This document shows, one piece after another, positions 33,673-43,333 of a DNA stretch of 64,000 nucleotides. The position numbers were made by a program, and so were the translations under genes. Each line of letters opens with the position of its first letter. Positions within the stretch are counted from its first letter, which is position 1. This DNA comes from Absicoccus porci. Lineage in GTDB: Bacteria; Bacillota_I; Bacilli_A; Erysipelotrichales; Erysipelotrichaceae. The stretch spans positions 33,861-97,860 of the forward strand of contig NZ_RJQC01000003.1 of NCBI RefSeq assembly GCF_003725415.1, in the 5' to 3' direction. The notes beneath the pieces were generated by a model. That model did no database searches. It was not told the origin of the DNA and saw nothing but the letters and a program-made list of their open reading frames with translations.

Positions 33673-34860
33673 ATGTTGATGCCAGAAGGTTTTGAATCTT
33701 TACCGGTTGCTTTGATTACGGGATATCTAGGTGCTGGAAAAACAACGTTATTGAATCATATTCTTGAAGATCCGAAAGGACATAAAGTAGCCGTTATCGT
33801 CAATGATATTGGGGAAGTTAATATTGATGCGGGATTAATTGAAAAAGGCGGAACGGTTCAACAAGTGGATGACAGTTTAGTTCCACTATCTAATGGATGT
33901 ATTTGTTGTACATTAAAAAATGATTTGATTGATCAATTGGTCAATTTAGCGAAGATGGATCGTTTTGACTACATTATTATTGAGGCTAGTGGTATTTGTG
34001 AACCAATTCCTATTGCGCAAACGATCACGATGATGGAAGAAACGGCAGCAACTCGCGGTATTCCTGAAGTTTGTCATTTGGATAATTTGATTTCGGTTGT
34101 CGATGCCAATCGTTTAGCGTATGAATTTGATTGTGGATTGGATTTTGTTGAAAATAAAGACCAATATGAAGAAGAAGAGGATATTCGTTCTTTATTGATC
34201 CAACAAATGGAATTTGCGAATATCATTGTTTTAAATAAGGTGGAATTGGTCAATGAAGAGCAAAAAGCACAAATCAAAGCAATGATTCTTGCGTTAAATC
34301 CAGGTGCGAAGATCATTGAGGCTTCGTATGGAAAAGTTGATGTGAATGAAATGTTGGATACACATAACTTCAATTTTGAAGATGCCTATTATAACGAAGG
34401 CTGGGTCAAAGCGATGCAAGATGAAGATGATGACGACGAACATGAACATCATCACCACGATGAAGGTGAGCTTTTGGAGTATGGCATTGAGACATTTGTC
34501 TATACTAGTCGAAAACCATTTATGATGGATGCGTTGGAACGCTACACCCAAGAATGGCCAGATTCGATCATTCGTGCCAAAGGGTATCTATGGTACAATG
34601 TAGATCCAAATTATTTGTATGTCTTTGAGCAAGCCGGAAATCAAGTTTCTACGGGACGAGATTCCATGTGGATCGCGGCTTGTGAACCAGAAATTCAGCA
34701 ACGTGAATTTGAACGAGATCCAAGCCTGAAAGATATTTGGGATGAAAAATATGGCGATCGTGAAAATAAGATTGTGTTTATTGGTAAAGATATGGATAAA
34801 CAAGCTATCATCGATGCGATGAATGCATGTCTAACAGATGAATTTGATGAACAACAATAA
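33673..34860 (+). CDS. COG0523 GTP-binding metallochaperone (CobW/ZNG1-like)
   Basis: 395 aa G3E GTPase. Walker A GYLGAGKTTLLNHIL, the metal-binding CICC (GCICCTLKNDL), SGICEPIPIA and NKVEL are visible. A histidine-acidic stretch (DEDDDDEHEHHHHDE) near residue 255 probably binds Zn or another metal. COG0523 proteins deliver metals to client enzymes. The gene lies just downstream of the SRAP gene; client unknown. Confidence 0.9.
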   Translation: MLMPEGFESLPVALITGYLGAGKTTLLNHILEDPKGHKVAVIVNDIGEVNIDAGLIEKGGTVQQVDDSLVPLSNGCICCTLKNDLIDQLVNLAKMDRFDYIIIEASGICEPIPIAQTITMMEETAATRGIPEVCHLDNLISVVDANRLAYEFDCGLDFVENKDQYEEEEDIRSLLIQQMEFANIIVLNKVELVNEEQKAQIKAMILALNPGAKIIEASYGKVDVNEMLDTHNFNFEDAYYNEGWVKAMQDEDDDDEHEHHHHDEGELLEYGIETFVYTSRKPFMMDALERYTQEWPDSIIRAKGYLWYNVDPNYLYVFEQAGNQVSTGRDSMWIAACEPEIQQREFERDPSLKDIWDEKYGDRENKIVFIGKDMDKQAIIDAMNACLTDEFDEQQ

Positions 34861-34870
34861 CAAGGCGCAA

Positions 34871-36338
34871 TGATATGACCCCTGTCAAGTAGACAGTGGA
34901 AATATCCAAAATAACTACCAAGCAGGGTCAATTGAATTTGGCCTTGCTTTTATTGTTGTGCTCGTTCCTGTTGTTTTGCTTTGTTCTTCTCAATCTTTTC
35001 CCAGAATCGTTCTATTCTTCTATTTGGTGCAACGGGATATTGTTCCGGTGTATCGGCAGCCAGTGCTTCCTGTCTTACCTGATACGCAATCTTCCCATGA
35101 AAACGTTTCTGTGGGTATTTGTAGATATAGTATTCATATGTCCTGTAAATGATTTCTGCAGCTTCTTCATACGTATGTGCCTTGCCAAACAAAACTTTGG
35201 CCATATCTTTGATGAATCCCTGAAAAGATTCTACTGGTCCGTTATCGATACAGTGACCAACTCATGACATGGATTGTGTTAGCCCGTCATCTTCAAGCAT
35301 CTGGGAAAATACTTTGCGTGTGTATTGAAATCCTCTGTCGCTGTGTAAAAGCGGAGTGGCACCTTGATTCAAAATAATGACCATGAAGTATGTATCATTG
35401 ACCAATTGAATATCATTTCTTTTGTTTCCTGTGATGTTGATTTCTTGTATGTAGAATGACGTTGGTCAATACGAAAATGAGATTCTATGCCATTGACTGC
35501 CATCGATTATACTTCGTATCACTATTATTATTGAGTGCATAGGTCATGTTTTGATAACCAAATAAACTGTTGTTTTCATCGGCAATGGCCTGTATACGTG
35601 GAAGGATCTCTGCATCTTCGATATCCACCCTGGATGATTTGCGATGGATCCATTTATAATAGGATGTCCTGGATATACCAGCTAATTGGCACAGATACTC
35701 TATGGAACATCGTTCATCATTGCTCGTTTCTTGAATCGATTCATAAATCTGTATCTTCATCTTACGCCGCAATGATGGCTGAGCAATCTTCGGCGCATTC
35801 TCTATCGCCCCCTCCCTGATTCGTTGAGTTTTTTTAAGAACTTGACCTCTATTTCTTTTCGTTTCAGTTCTTCTTTCGTTGTTTTCTTTCTGCCATATAG
35901 ACCTCCGGATGGGGATCATAATCCCTCTGTTCCATATGGTTATTATACCGTTTGATCCATTGAATGATGACTGATCTACTGGAAATGTTGTACTTTGCTG
36001 CTAGTTCTTTATGTGATAATCCATTCTGTATATAGTCCTGAACTACTTGTTCCTTAAATTTTTTTGAATACGATGAATGTTTTTCTTTCGGATTGAGAGC
36101 TTCTGGCCCATTCGCTTTATAGAGATTCGTCCATTCACGTATTCTATCGTCACCACGTTTCCCCATATCTAATTCAAGTGCAATATCAGCTGCTGATTTC
36201 TTTCCGGATTGATAATCCAATACAGCTTGCCGCTTTTGTTCAAATGTATATTTTGCTTTTCGTCTCATAATAAAAGTCCCTAAGGTAAGGCAGTACATTT
36301 TGTGTATTTGTACTGTCTACTTTTAGGGGATCATATCA
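34871..36338 (-). mobile_element. IS3-family insertion sequence, degenerate
   Basis: About 1468 bp. Left end (34871-34897) and right end (36312-36338) are imperfect inverted repeats beginning TGATATGA and ending GTAGACAGT, with about 22 of 27 bases alike. No target duplication is visible: flanks are CAA and ATA. A hairpin near the left end (34920-34950) could be a terminator. The transposase reading frames are broken, so the copy is probably immobile. It sits between the metallochaperone gene and a sulfhydrylase gene. Confidence 0.85.
34950..36268 (-). pseudogene. IS3-family (IS150-like) OrfA-OrfB transposase, decayed
   Basis: OrfA (36268-35864) is intact: MRRKAKYTFEQKRQAVLDYQSG with two HTH modules. 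OrfB follows in the -1 frame (about 35919-35485), as expected for IS3 frameshifting, with SLFGYQNMTYALN. It then breaks near 35490. A later frame resumes with GATPLLHSDRGFQYT but has lost part of the DDE core. A TGA (about 35263) replaces a sense codon just before VGHCIDNGPVESF. The end runs to 34950. Confidence 0.85.
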
Positions 36339-36363
36339 ATATGCCTGGCTTTTTTGATGGCAC

Positions 36364-36391
36364 AAAAAAAGCCCTAAACAGAATTTAGGGC
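36364..36391 (-). terminator. Terminator of the sulfhydrylase gene
   Basis: GCCCTAAA (36371-36378) pairs with TTTAGGGC (36384-36391); seven A at 36364-36370 give the T run on the minus strand. Confidence 0.85.
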
Positions 36392-36397
36392 CAAACA

Positions 36398-37675
36398 TTA
36401 TTGAATGGATGCCAGTGCTTGATTGAGGTCATCGATGATATCATCGACATTTTCAATACCACAACTTAAACGAATCAAATCCGGTGTAACACCACAAGCA
36501 ATCAATTCTTCATCACTTAATTGACGATGAGTAGAACTAGCAGGATGTAAAACACATGTATGTGCATCAGCAACATGGGTAGCAATCATTGCTACTTTTA
36601 AGTGTTTCATAAATTCTTCCGCTGCTTTGCGGCCACCTTTTACACCAAAACTAATGACTCCACAAGAACCATTTGGCATATATTTTTTGGCTCGTTCATA
36701 ATATTTGTTCGATTTTAATCCAGGATAATTGACCCAAGTAACCATTGGATGGTTTTCTAAGAATTCGGCAACTGTTTGGGCGTTTTGGCAATGACGTGGC
36801 ATACGTACGGCTAAGGATTCCAATCCCATATTTAAATAGAAGGCATTTTGTGGGGATTGAATAGGTCCTAGATCGCGCATCAATTGAGCGGTTGCTTTAG
36901 TGATGTATGCACCACCTTGACCAAATTGTTCGGCATAGGTAATGCCATGATAGCTTTCATCCGGTGTCGTTAAGCCAGGGAATTTATCGACATGTGCCAT
37001 CCAGTCAAAATGACCGGAATCTACGATACAGCCACCAACAGCGACATCATGACCATCCATATATTTGGTTGTGGAATGAGTTACGATGTCTGCACCCCAT
37101 TCAAAAGGTCGGCAGTTGATAGGAGTCGCAAAGGTATTATCAATGATCAATGGAACTCCATGGGCATGAGCTGCTTTCGCAAAACGTTCAATGTCGAAAA
37201 CAACCAAAGATGGATTGGCGATCGTTTCACCAAATACACATTTGGTGTTTGGCTTAAAAGCGGCTTCTAATTCTTCATCGGAGCAATCGGGTTCCACAAA
37301 AGTAAAATCAATACCCATTTTTCGCATGGTTACATTGAATAAGTTGAAAGATCCACCATAGATGGCTGAACTAGCGATGACATGATCACCGGCGGTCGCA
37401 ATGTTGAATACAGCAAGGAAGGTGGCGGCTTGACCGGATGATGTTAACATGGCAGCGGATCCGCCTTCTAGATCACAAATCTTTGCGGCGACCATATCAT
37501 TGGTTGGATTTTGTAGACGGGTATAGAAATATCCTTCGGCTTGTAAATCAAATAATTTTCCCATGTCTTCACTGGTATCGTATTTAAAAGTGGTGCTTTG
37601 AATGATAGGAATCATTCGGGATTCACCATTTTTTGGTTGATAACCAGATTGAATGCATTTTGTTTCTTGTTTCAT
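36398..37675 (-). CDS. O-acetylhomoserine sulfhydrylase
   Basis: 425 aa Cys/Met-metabolism PLP enzyme. The start MKQETKCIQSGYQP, the YFYTRLQNPTND cofactor segment, MLTSSGQAA, and THSTTKYMDGHDV with the PLP lysine are typical of OAH sulfhydrylases (MetY). The 425-residue length favours MetY over cystathionine lyases (about 380). It makes homocysteine from O-acetylhomoserine and sulfide, so it could use AsrABC sulfide. The ATG at 37675 has AAGGGAG upstream. No S-box or T-box is recognised. Confidence 0.9.
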   Translation of the reverse strand: MKQETKCIQSGYQPKNGESRMIPIIQSTTFKYDTSEDMGKLFDLQAEGYFYTRLQNPTNDMVAAKICDLEGGSAAMLTSSGQAATFLAVFNIATAGDHVIASSAIYGGSFNLFNVTMRKMGIDFTFVEPDCSDEELEAAFKPNTKCVFGETIANPSLVVFDIERFAKAAHAHGVPLIIDNTFATPINCRPFEWGADIVTHSTTKYMDGHDVAVGGCIVDSGHFDWMAHVDKFPGLTTPDESYHGITYAEQFGQGGAYITKATAQLMRDLGPIQSPQNAFYLNMGLESLAVRMPRHCQNAQTVAEFLENHPMVTWVNYPGLKSNKYYERAKKYMPNGSCGVISFGVKGGRKAAEEFMKHLKVAMIATHVADAHTCVLHPASSTHRQLSDEELIACGVTPDLIRLSCGIENVDDIIDDLNQALASIQ

Positions 37676-37728
37676 GTTGAAAATCTCCCTTTTGAAAATA
37701 ATTGTAGCACATTCCAAAGCAGTGTGTA

Positions 37729-38895
37729 TTATTCAATCGTAGACCCAGCGACAAAACCCGTTGTCCAGGCAATTTGCAGATTGTAGCCACCGGTTTGACC
37801 ATCTACATCAATGATTTCGCCCGCAAATTTTAAGTGTTTGATTTTTTTACTGGACATGGTTTTTCCATCGATGGTTTTTGTAGAAATGCCACCTTGGGTG
37901 ATCATTGCTTGCGTGATGGGCCGTGATTGGATAAGCGTGAAAGGGAAAGCTTGTAGCTTTTCGACAAGACGATGCCGTTCTTTTTTCGTCAAATCATGCA
38001 TCTTTTTTTTCGTATCGATCCCTGCTTGCATACAAACGACTTTCCATAAACGTTTAGGCAACAAGTCCATAGCCGACAAGACATCTTTATTGGGCGCCAC
38101 ATTCATCAAAAGTTTGTCGGTATCCACGGAAGGTAATAGATGCATTGTTAGTGTGGCAGGAAGTTCAATATAACTAGAGGCATTGATGATGGCGGGGCCA
38201 CTTAAGCCAAAATGGGTAAAAAGGATCTCTCCTGTGTTTTTATAGTTTTTCTTCTTTTGTGCAATCGAAAATGCAACGGGAAGGGATATCCCTTGTAAAT
38301 CATAGTGCTCTTTGGTTTCCAAACTAACGAGTCCACCACGAACAGGGGTTGTTGGAATACCGATTTCTTGTGCCATGGTAAATCCATCGCCACATGATCC
38401 TGTTTGAGGAAATGTCATACCTCCGGTTGCAAGGATGATGTTGTCACCATAGTAAGTTTGTTTTTTTGTTTTTATGCCAATGCATGTGTCGTCTTCCAAA
38501 AGCAGGTGTTGGACTGGTTCATTATAATGAATGGAAGTCGTATCCAACAAAGAGGATAGGGTATCAAGGATTGTTTGTGCTTTTTGACTTTTGGGAAACA
38601 TTCGTCCACGATCTTCTTCAATCAAAGGACAATGGTGTTTTTCTAAAAAATGAATCATATCTTGATTGGAAAAGGTATGAAAGGCACTGTATAAAAACTT
38701 CGGGTTGGAAACAATATGAGAAAGAAAATCAGTAGAACGATTGGTTACGTTGCATCGTCCATGTCCTGTCAGTAATAGTTTTTTACCAAGTTGTGCATTT
38801 TTTTCGAAAATATGTACGTTATGATGATTTTTTTGGGCAGCGTAGGCAGCCATCATACCGGCTGGCCCACCACCAATGATCAGTACTGTAGCCAT
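37729..38895 (-). CDS. NAD(P)/FAD-dependent oxidoreductase, HI0933/BaiN family
   Basis: 388 aa. VLIIGGGPAGMMAAYAA is the FAD Rossmann motif; LLLTGHGRCNVTN, DNIILATGGMTFPQTG and the C-terminal GEIIDVDGQTGGYNLQIAWTTG are family signatures. Members include BaiN of bile-acid bacteria and RdsA-like flavoproteins, but most are uncharacterised. TACACT (38907-38902) ends 6 bases before the ATG with no RBS, suggesting a leaderless mRNA. Confidence 0.88.
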   Translation of the reverse strand: MATVLIIGGGPAGMMAAYAAQKNHHNVHIFEKNAQLGKKLLLTGHGRCNVTNRSTDFLSHIVSNPKFLYSAFHTFSNQDMIHFLEKHHCPLIEEDRGRMFPKSQKAQTILDTLSSLLDTTSIHYNEPVQHLLLEDDTCIGIKTKKQTYYGDNIILATGGMTFPQTGSCGDGFTMAQEIGIPTTPVRGGLVSLETKEHYDLQGISLPVAFSIAQKKKNYKNTGEILFTHFGLSGPAIINASSYIELPATLTMHLLPSVDTDKLLMNVAPNKDVLSAMDLLPKRLWKVVCMQAGIDTKKKMHDLTKKERHRLVEKLQAFPFTLIQSRPITQAMITQGGISTKTIDGKTMSSKKIKHLKFAGEIIDVDGQTGGYNLQIAWTTGFVAGSTIE

Positions 38896-38958
38896 AATTT
38901 TAGTGTACTGATTTTTGGAATGTAGTACAATATGAAAAATAGAAATGAGGGAAGGGCA

Positions 38959-39675
38959 ATGAAGAAAAGGACGATATGGACCGTAGTGGGCTTGGTTTTT
39001 TTATCCGCTGTGATCTATGGTATTCAGATTTTTGTTTTTAAAGATATCAAAACAACGGAATTCTATATCTTACAAGATCTTGCATTTGTACCTATTAGTT
39101 TTGCGATTACGACCATTGTTGTCGGGCAAATTATGGATGATCGACAAAAGGCAGAATCTGAACATAAGACTCGCATGTTGACGAGTACTTTTTTTACAGG
39201 TCTGGGTTCTCAATTATTTGAGGAAATCAGCAAAATAGCAACAATGGATATTTCACCCAATGATTTGTTGTGTGAAGATGAAAAAAAGATTCCGGAACAA
39301 TTACGAAGAATTGAAGAAGAAAACATCCAGATTCAAATCAATAAGGAAGGGTTTGAAAATATCGAACAGTTGATTCAATCAGCAAAAATGGAATTAATGG
39401 AATTGGCAAGCAATCCTTTATTATTGGAACAAGAGTGTTTTACTCAGTTATTATGGGGCTTATTTCATTTATTGGATGAATTTCGATTGCGTGGTGTATA
39501 TGATCAATTGAGTGAAGCCGATATTGCCCATTATAATTCCGACATTGAAAAAATGTTTCGTTTGTTGTTGAAAAATTGGGTAAAGAATTCTTATTTTGTA
39601 CATTCAACCTATCCAAATTTCTATGGAGCAGTAAAAGAACGCATCACAAAGGGGGATTTCAATGAAACTAACTGA
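38959..39675 (+). CDS. Two-helix membrane protein of unknown function
   Basis: 238 aa from the ATG at 38959 (GAGGGAAGGG upstream). Two N-terminal helices (IWTVVGLVFLSAVIYGIQIFVF and FVPISFAITTIVVGQIM) are followed by about 170 cytoplasmic, helical, charged residues. No known domain recognised. It overlaps feoB by 14 bases, so it is co-translated with the iron importer and may assist it; that is inference. Confidence 0.6.
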   Translation: MKKRTIWTVVGLVFLSAVIYGIQIFVFKDIKTTEFYILQDLAFVPISFAITTIVVGQIMDDRQKAESEHKTRMLTSTFFTGLGSQLFEEISKIATMDISPNDLLCEDEKKIPEQLRRIEEENIQIQINKEGFENIEQLIQSAKMELMELASNPLLLEQECFTQLLWGLFHLLDEFRLRGVYDQLSEADIAHYNSDIEKMFRLLLKNWVKNSYFVHSTYPNFYGAVKERITKGDFNETN

Positions 39676-42016
39676 GTTATCCATTGGACAAATGGCCACC
39701 ATTACGAGTGTTGGTGGAGAAGGTGCTTTACGGCAACATTTTCTTGATATGGGATTGATTCCTGGGGTGGATGTGTCATTGGTGAAATTTGCTCCGATGG
39801 GAGATCCGATGGAATTGCGCATTTCCACCTATACGTTAACGATTCGTTTAGCCGATGCAGAAAAGATTGAAATCAAAGATCCTCGACCTGCTAAAACAAG
39901 TGTGTATCGCCAACAAAAAGCGGAAAAGGATATTCCTCATCCTCGTTTGGGTGAACAATATGGTACGCATGATTATAAGGTGGAACATAAAGGGCATGAA
40001 GTCAATAAAGGAAAATTGACATTTGCGTTAGTGGGAAATCAAAACTGTGGAAAAACAACATTATTTAATCAATTAACAGGTTCGAATCAACATGTGGGTA
40101 ATTTCCCAGGTGTTACGGTAGAAAGAAAGGTTGGATCCATCAAAGGACATCCACAAACCGAAGTGGTGGATCTTCCTGGTATTTATTCGTTATCACCGTA
40201 CACCAATGAAGAAATTGTTTCCCGAAAATTTGTCTTGGAACAAAAGCCAACGGCTATTATCAATATCGTGGATGCAACCAATATCGAAAGAAACTTATAT
40301 TTGACGATGCAGTTGTTGGAATTGGATGTGCCTGTAATCTTAGCTCTAAACATGATGGATGAAATGACAGGAAATGGTGGTTCGATTCGTATCAATGAAA
40401 TGGAGCGTTGGTTACAAATTCCAGTCGTACCGATTTCAGCCGCTAAAAATCAAGGTATTGAAGAATTGATTGAACATGCCATACATATTGCTCGATACGA
40501 TGAAAAACCGGCTCGGAAAGATTTTTGTGATCCCAATGATCACAATGGAGCAGTGCATCGTGCGATTCATGGCATCATGTCTTTGATTGAAGATCATGCC
40601 GAGTATGCCGGTATTCCTGTTCGATTTGCGGCCAGTAAGTTGATTGAGAATGATAAACTGGTGGAAGAAGCTCTAAATTTGACCGAAAATGAAAAAGAAA
40701 TTGTTGAAAAGATCATTGTACAAATGGAAAGAGAGCGTGGCATGGATCGAGAAGCTGCCATGGCTGATATGCGTTTTTCGTTTATCGATAAACTCTGTCA
40801 GGCAACGGTTGTAACGCCGAGTGAAAGCAAGGAGCATAAGCGTTCTACTTCTTTGGATCGATTCTTTACAGGTAAATGGACAGCAATTCCTGCTTTTATT
40901 GGGGTCATGGGATTGGTGTTTTGGCTGACTTTTAATGTGATTGGTTTATTTTTTCAAAATCTTTTTGCTTCTGGTATTGATCATTTGACCCAAGGAATCG
41001 ACTATTGGTTGACCGTGAATCATGTTTCGGCACCGGTTCATTCACTAATCGTGGATGCCATCTGTAATGGTGTTGGTACGGTTATAAGTTTTATACCCAT
41101 TATCGTTGTTTTGTATTTCTTCTTGTCTTTGTTGGAAGATAGTGGCTATATGGCACGTGTTGCTTTTGTGATGGATAAGATCTTACGTAATTTTGGTCTA
41201 TCTGGACGAAGCATCGTTCCGATGTTGATTGGTTTTGGATGTAGTGTACCAGCGATTCTTTCGGTACGTACCTTACCATCCGATCGAGATCGTAAAATTA
41301 CCCAAATGTTGATTCCTTTTATGTCTTGCTCCGCAAAGATGCCCATTTACGCATTGTTTGTGCATTTGTTCTTTCCAACATATGGAGCACTAGTTATGAT
41401 TGGCTTGTATGTATTGGGAATTGTCATTGCGATATTGATTGCCTTTTTTACCAAAAATCATGTTTTCCAAGGCGAGGCAGTTCCCTTTGTGATGGAGTTG
41501 CCAAACTATCGGATGCCTGGGGCAAAAAGTGTCTTGATGTTGATGTGGGATAAGGCGAAGGATTTCTTACAAAGAGCGTTTACCGTTATCTTTGTGGGTA
41601 CGATCATTGTCTGGTTCTTACAGAATTTTAGTTTTTCTTTGCATATGGTCAATGATTCGAGTCAAAGTATTTTAGCGGCCGTTGCGGGTTTGATTGCGCC
41701 TTTATTTGCACCTCTCGGTTTTGGCAATTGGCGTATGGTTACGGCTTTGATTTCTGGTTTCTTAGCCAAAGAAAGTGTTGTATCGATGTTGACCGTTTTG
41801 TATGGCTCTACTCAGTTGATCCAACAATCGATTACGGGAGTAGCTGCTTTATCTTTCTTGGTGTTCTGCTTATTGTATACACCATGTATTGCAGCCATCG
41901 CCACGGTTAAAAATGAATCTGGAACGAAGAGTGCAGTAGGTATGGTGGCTTTTCAATGTGGTGTTGCCTGGATCGTAGCTTGGATTGTTTATCATATTTG
42001 TTTATTATTGATCTAA
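39662..42016 (+). CDS. feoB: Ferrous iron transporter, FeoA-FeoB fusion
   Basis: 784 aa. Residues 1-75 form a FeoA SH3-like domain (MKLTELSIGQMATI ... LRQHFLDMGLIPG). Residues about 115-290 form the FeoB G domain: P-loop GNQNCGKTTLFNQLTG, switch NFPGVTVERK, VDLPGIYSL. The rest is the membrane channel with two Gate motifs (GFGCSVPAIL and the FVGTIIVWFLQNF region). It imports Fe2+ under anaerobic conditions. FeoA is normally a separate protein; the fusion is a known minority form. Confidence 0.94.
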   Translation: MKLTELSIGQMATITSVGGEGALRQHFLDMGLIPGVDVSLVKFAPMGDPMELRISTYTLTIRLADAEKIEIKDPRPAKTSVYRQQKAEKDIPHPRLGEQYGTHDYKVEHKGHEVNKGKLTFALVGNQNCGKTTLFNQLTGSNQHVGNFPGVTVERKVGSIKGHPQTEVVDLPGIYSLSPYTNEEIVSRKFVLEQKPTAIINIVDATNIERNLYLTMQLLELDVPVILALNMMDEMTGNGGSIRINEMERWLQIPVVPISAAKNQGIEELIEHAIHIARYDEKPARKDFCDPNDHNGAVHRAIHGIMSLIEDHAEYAGIPVRFAASKLIENDKLVEEALNLTENEKEIVEKIIVQMERERGMDREAAMADMRFSFIDKLCQATVVTPSESKEHKRSTSLDRFFTGKWTAIPAFIGVMGLVFWLTFNVIGLFFQNLFASGIDHLTQGIDYWLTVNHVSAPVHSLIVDAICNGVGTVISFIPIIVVLYFFLSLLEDSGYMARVAFVMDKILRNFGLSGRSIVPMLIGFGCSVPAILSVRTLPSDRDRKITQMLIPFMSCSAKMPIYALFVHLFFPTYGALVMIGLYVLGIVIAILIAFFTKNHVFQGEAVPFVMELPNYRMPGAKSVLMLMWDKAKDFLQRAFTVIFVGTIIVWFLQNFSFSLHMVNDSSQSILAAVAGLIAPLFAPLGFGNWRMVTALISGFLAKESVVSMLTVLYGSTQLIQQSITGVAALSFLVFCLLYTPCIAAIATVKNESGTKSAVGMVAFQCGVAWIVAWIVYHICLLLI

Positions 42017-42019
42017 AAA

Positions 42020-42047
42020 AGAGAGTTTAATCAAAACTCTCTTTTTG
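42020..42047. terminator. Bidirectional terminator between feoB and the thioester adhesin gene
   Basis: AGAGAGTTT (42020-42028) pairs with AAACTCTCT (42034-42042), with A and T runs on both sides. Confidence 0.85.
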
Positions 42048-43115
42048 CTTGATGATTGCAACAAATCCTAACAAAGCTATAACAGATAAAAACAAATAAG
42101 GTACAGAGGATTGGGAAGTACCGGTTTGTACACCATATGTAGATTGCTCATATGTATCTTTTGGTTGTATTGTATGCGATACCGTTGGGGAAGTTGGAAC
42201 ATTTGGTGTAACCGGTGTGATTTTTTGTTTATCTGTCATCGTAATCGTTAATGGTACATACCGCACAAAACCAATGAGGTTCTGATAGTATGAATCATCG
42301 GTACGATAGAATTTCAACTGGATGCTGTTAGGTACGGCAAGATCACTGTCTACTAATACATGGTAGATCATATAACTGCCATGGGAACCAGGTGTATCTG
42401 GAATATTGGTTATTTGACCATCGGTGTAATACCATACGGCCACTTGGGTGACTCTTCGGAAGGCAAGATTTGACATGTTATATGTCTTTTGGAGTCCTAA
42501 AGCATCCGAGCCATACCCATAATACAAAACGCGTTTCAAGTTTTCTTGAAATGCCTGCATATTGGTGATGTTGGTCGCAATATATTGTGTAAAAAGTTCA
42601 CTCGTTGCATCGAGTTCCGTATACGTATTATCGTGTGGATAAGTGCGATGTTCATTCAAACAGTAAACAATTTTTCCATCGGCAAGATCTTGATTGGTGG
42701 TACGAACACGGTAGGACCAATCTCCATGAACAACTGAATATTGATAGCCAATCAAACCGGTTCGATTTTCAAGCTGGGGAGCTGTGACAGTAAAGGTAAT
42801 ATCGTCACTTGTTTCATAGCCGGTTGGTGCTTGTTGTTCGTGTAGTGTATAAGTACCCGGTTCTAAACTTGTTTCATGGGTAGTTCCATCGATTGTCCAA
42901 GCTTCTTTGACTTGGTTGTTTTGGTCAATGATTTGTAGATCAGCACCCGAAACTGGCTGATTGTTTTCATCTTGTTTTTGAATATTGACAGCACTGGTTT
43001 CGGTGTATGAATCAGGGCCAGTTTCTTCCGCATGGATCGTATATGCATATCTTTTACATAGAACAATGCTACAAACCAGAAACAGACCAATTTTCCATTT
43101 TTTACTTATTTTCAT
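42027..43115 (-). CDS. Surface protein with Cna-B/SpaA-like and thioester (TQXA) domains
   Basis: 362 aa. A signal peptide (MKISKKWKIGLFLVCSIVL) precedes a SpaA/Cna-B-like domain (residues 40-115: VNIQKQDENNQPVSGADLQI ... YTLHEQQAPTGYETSD). Next is a TQXA thioester domain with Cys in IVYCLNEH and Gln in RVTQVAVWYYTDG. These two residues can form an internal thioester that attaches covalently to host proteins. The tail has YGVQTG, a hydrophobic helix and a charged end: a sorting-like signal without LPxTG. A strong RBS (AAAGGAGAG) precedes it. Confidence 0.85.
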   Translation of the reverse strand: MKISKKWKIGLFLVCSIVLCKRYAYTIHAEETGPDSYTETSAVNIQKQDENNQPVSGADLQIIDQNNQVKEAWTIDGTTHETSLEPGTYTLHEQQAPTGYETSDDITFTVTAPQLENRTGLIGYQYSVVHGDWSYRVRTTNQDLADGKIVYCLNEHRTYPHDNTYTELDATSELFTQYIATNITNMQAFQENLKRVLYYGYGSDALGLQKTYNMSNLAFRRVTQVAVWYYTDGQITNIPDTPGSHGSYMIYHVLVDSDLAVPNSIQLKFYRTDDSYYQNLIGFVRYVPLTITMTDKQKITPVTPNVPTSPTVSHTIQPKDTYEQSTYGVQTGTSQSSVPYLFLSVIALLGFVAIIKQKESFD

Positions 43116-43333
43116 CTTCTCTCCTTTCTATTACACAATGTGTACATTTTTAGTGTAGTGTTTTCAAAATAAGTTAAATGCTTTCGATAACTTACGTTTT
43201 ATTTCGTTTAAATAATTATTCACATGAAATATTAAGATTTATTAGTCATGAATACAGGGAAAATCAAATCCTCTTGTGCACAAATGTTAGGGAATATGAT
43301 AGAATAATGGCGAAATAAAAAAGGAGATATACT

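Noticed and set aside
34868-36341. Target-site duplication for the IS3-family copy
   Set aside because: Bases flanking the inverted repeats (CAA and ATA) do not repeat, so no duplication is claimed.
37676-37728. S-box, T-box or other Met-responsive leader for the O-acetylhomoserine sulfhydrylase gene
   Set aside because: Only about 50 bases separate it from its neighbour and no aptamer-like sequence is present.
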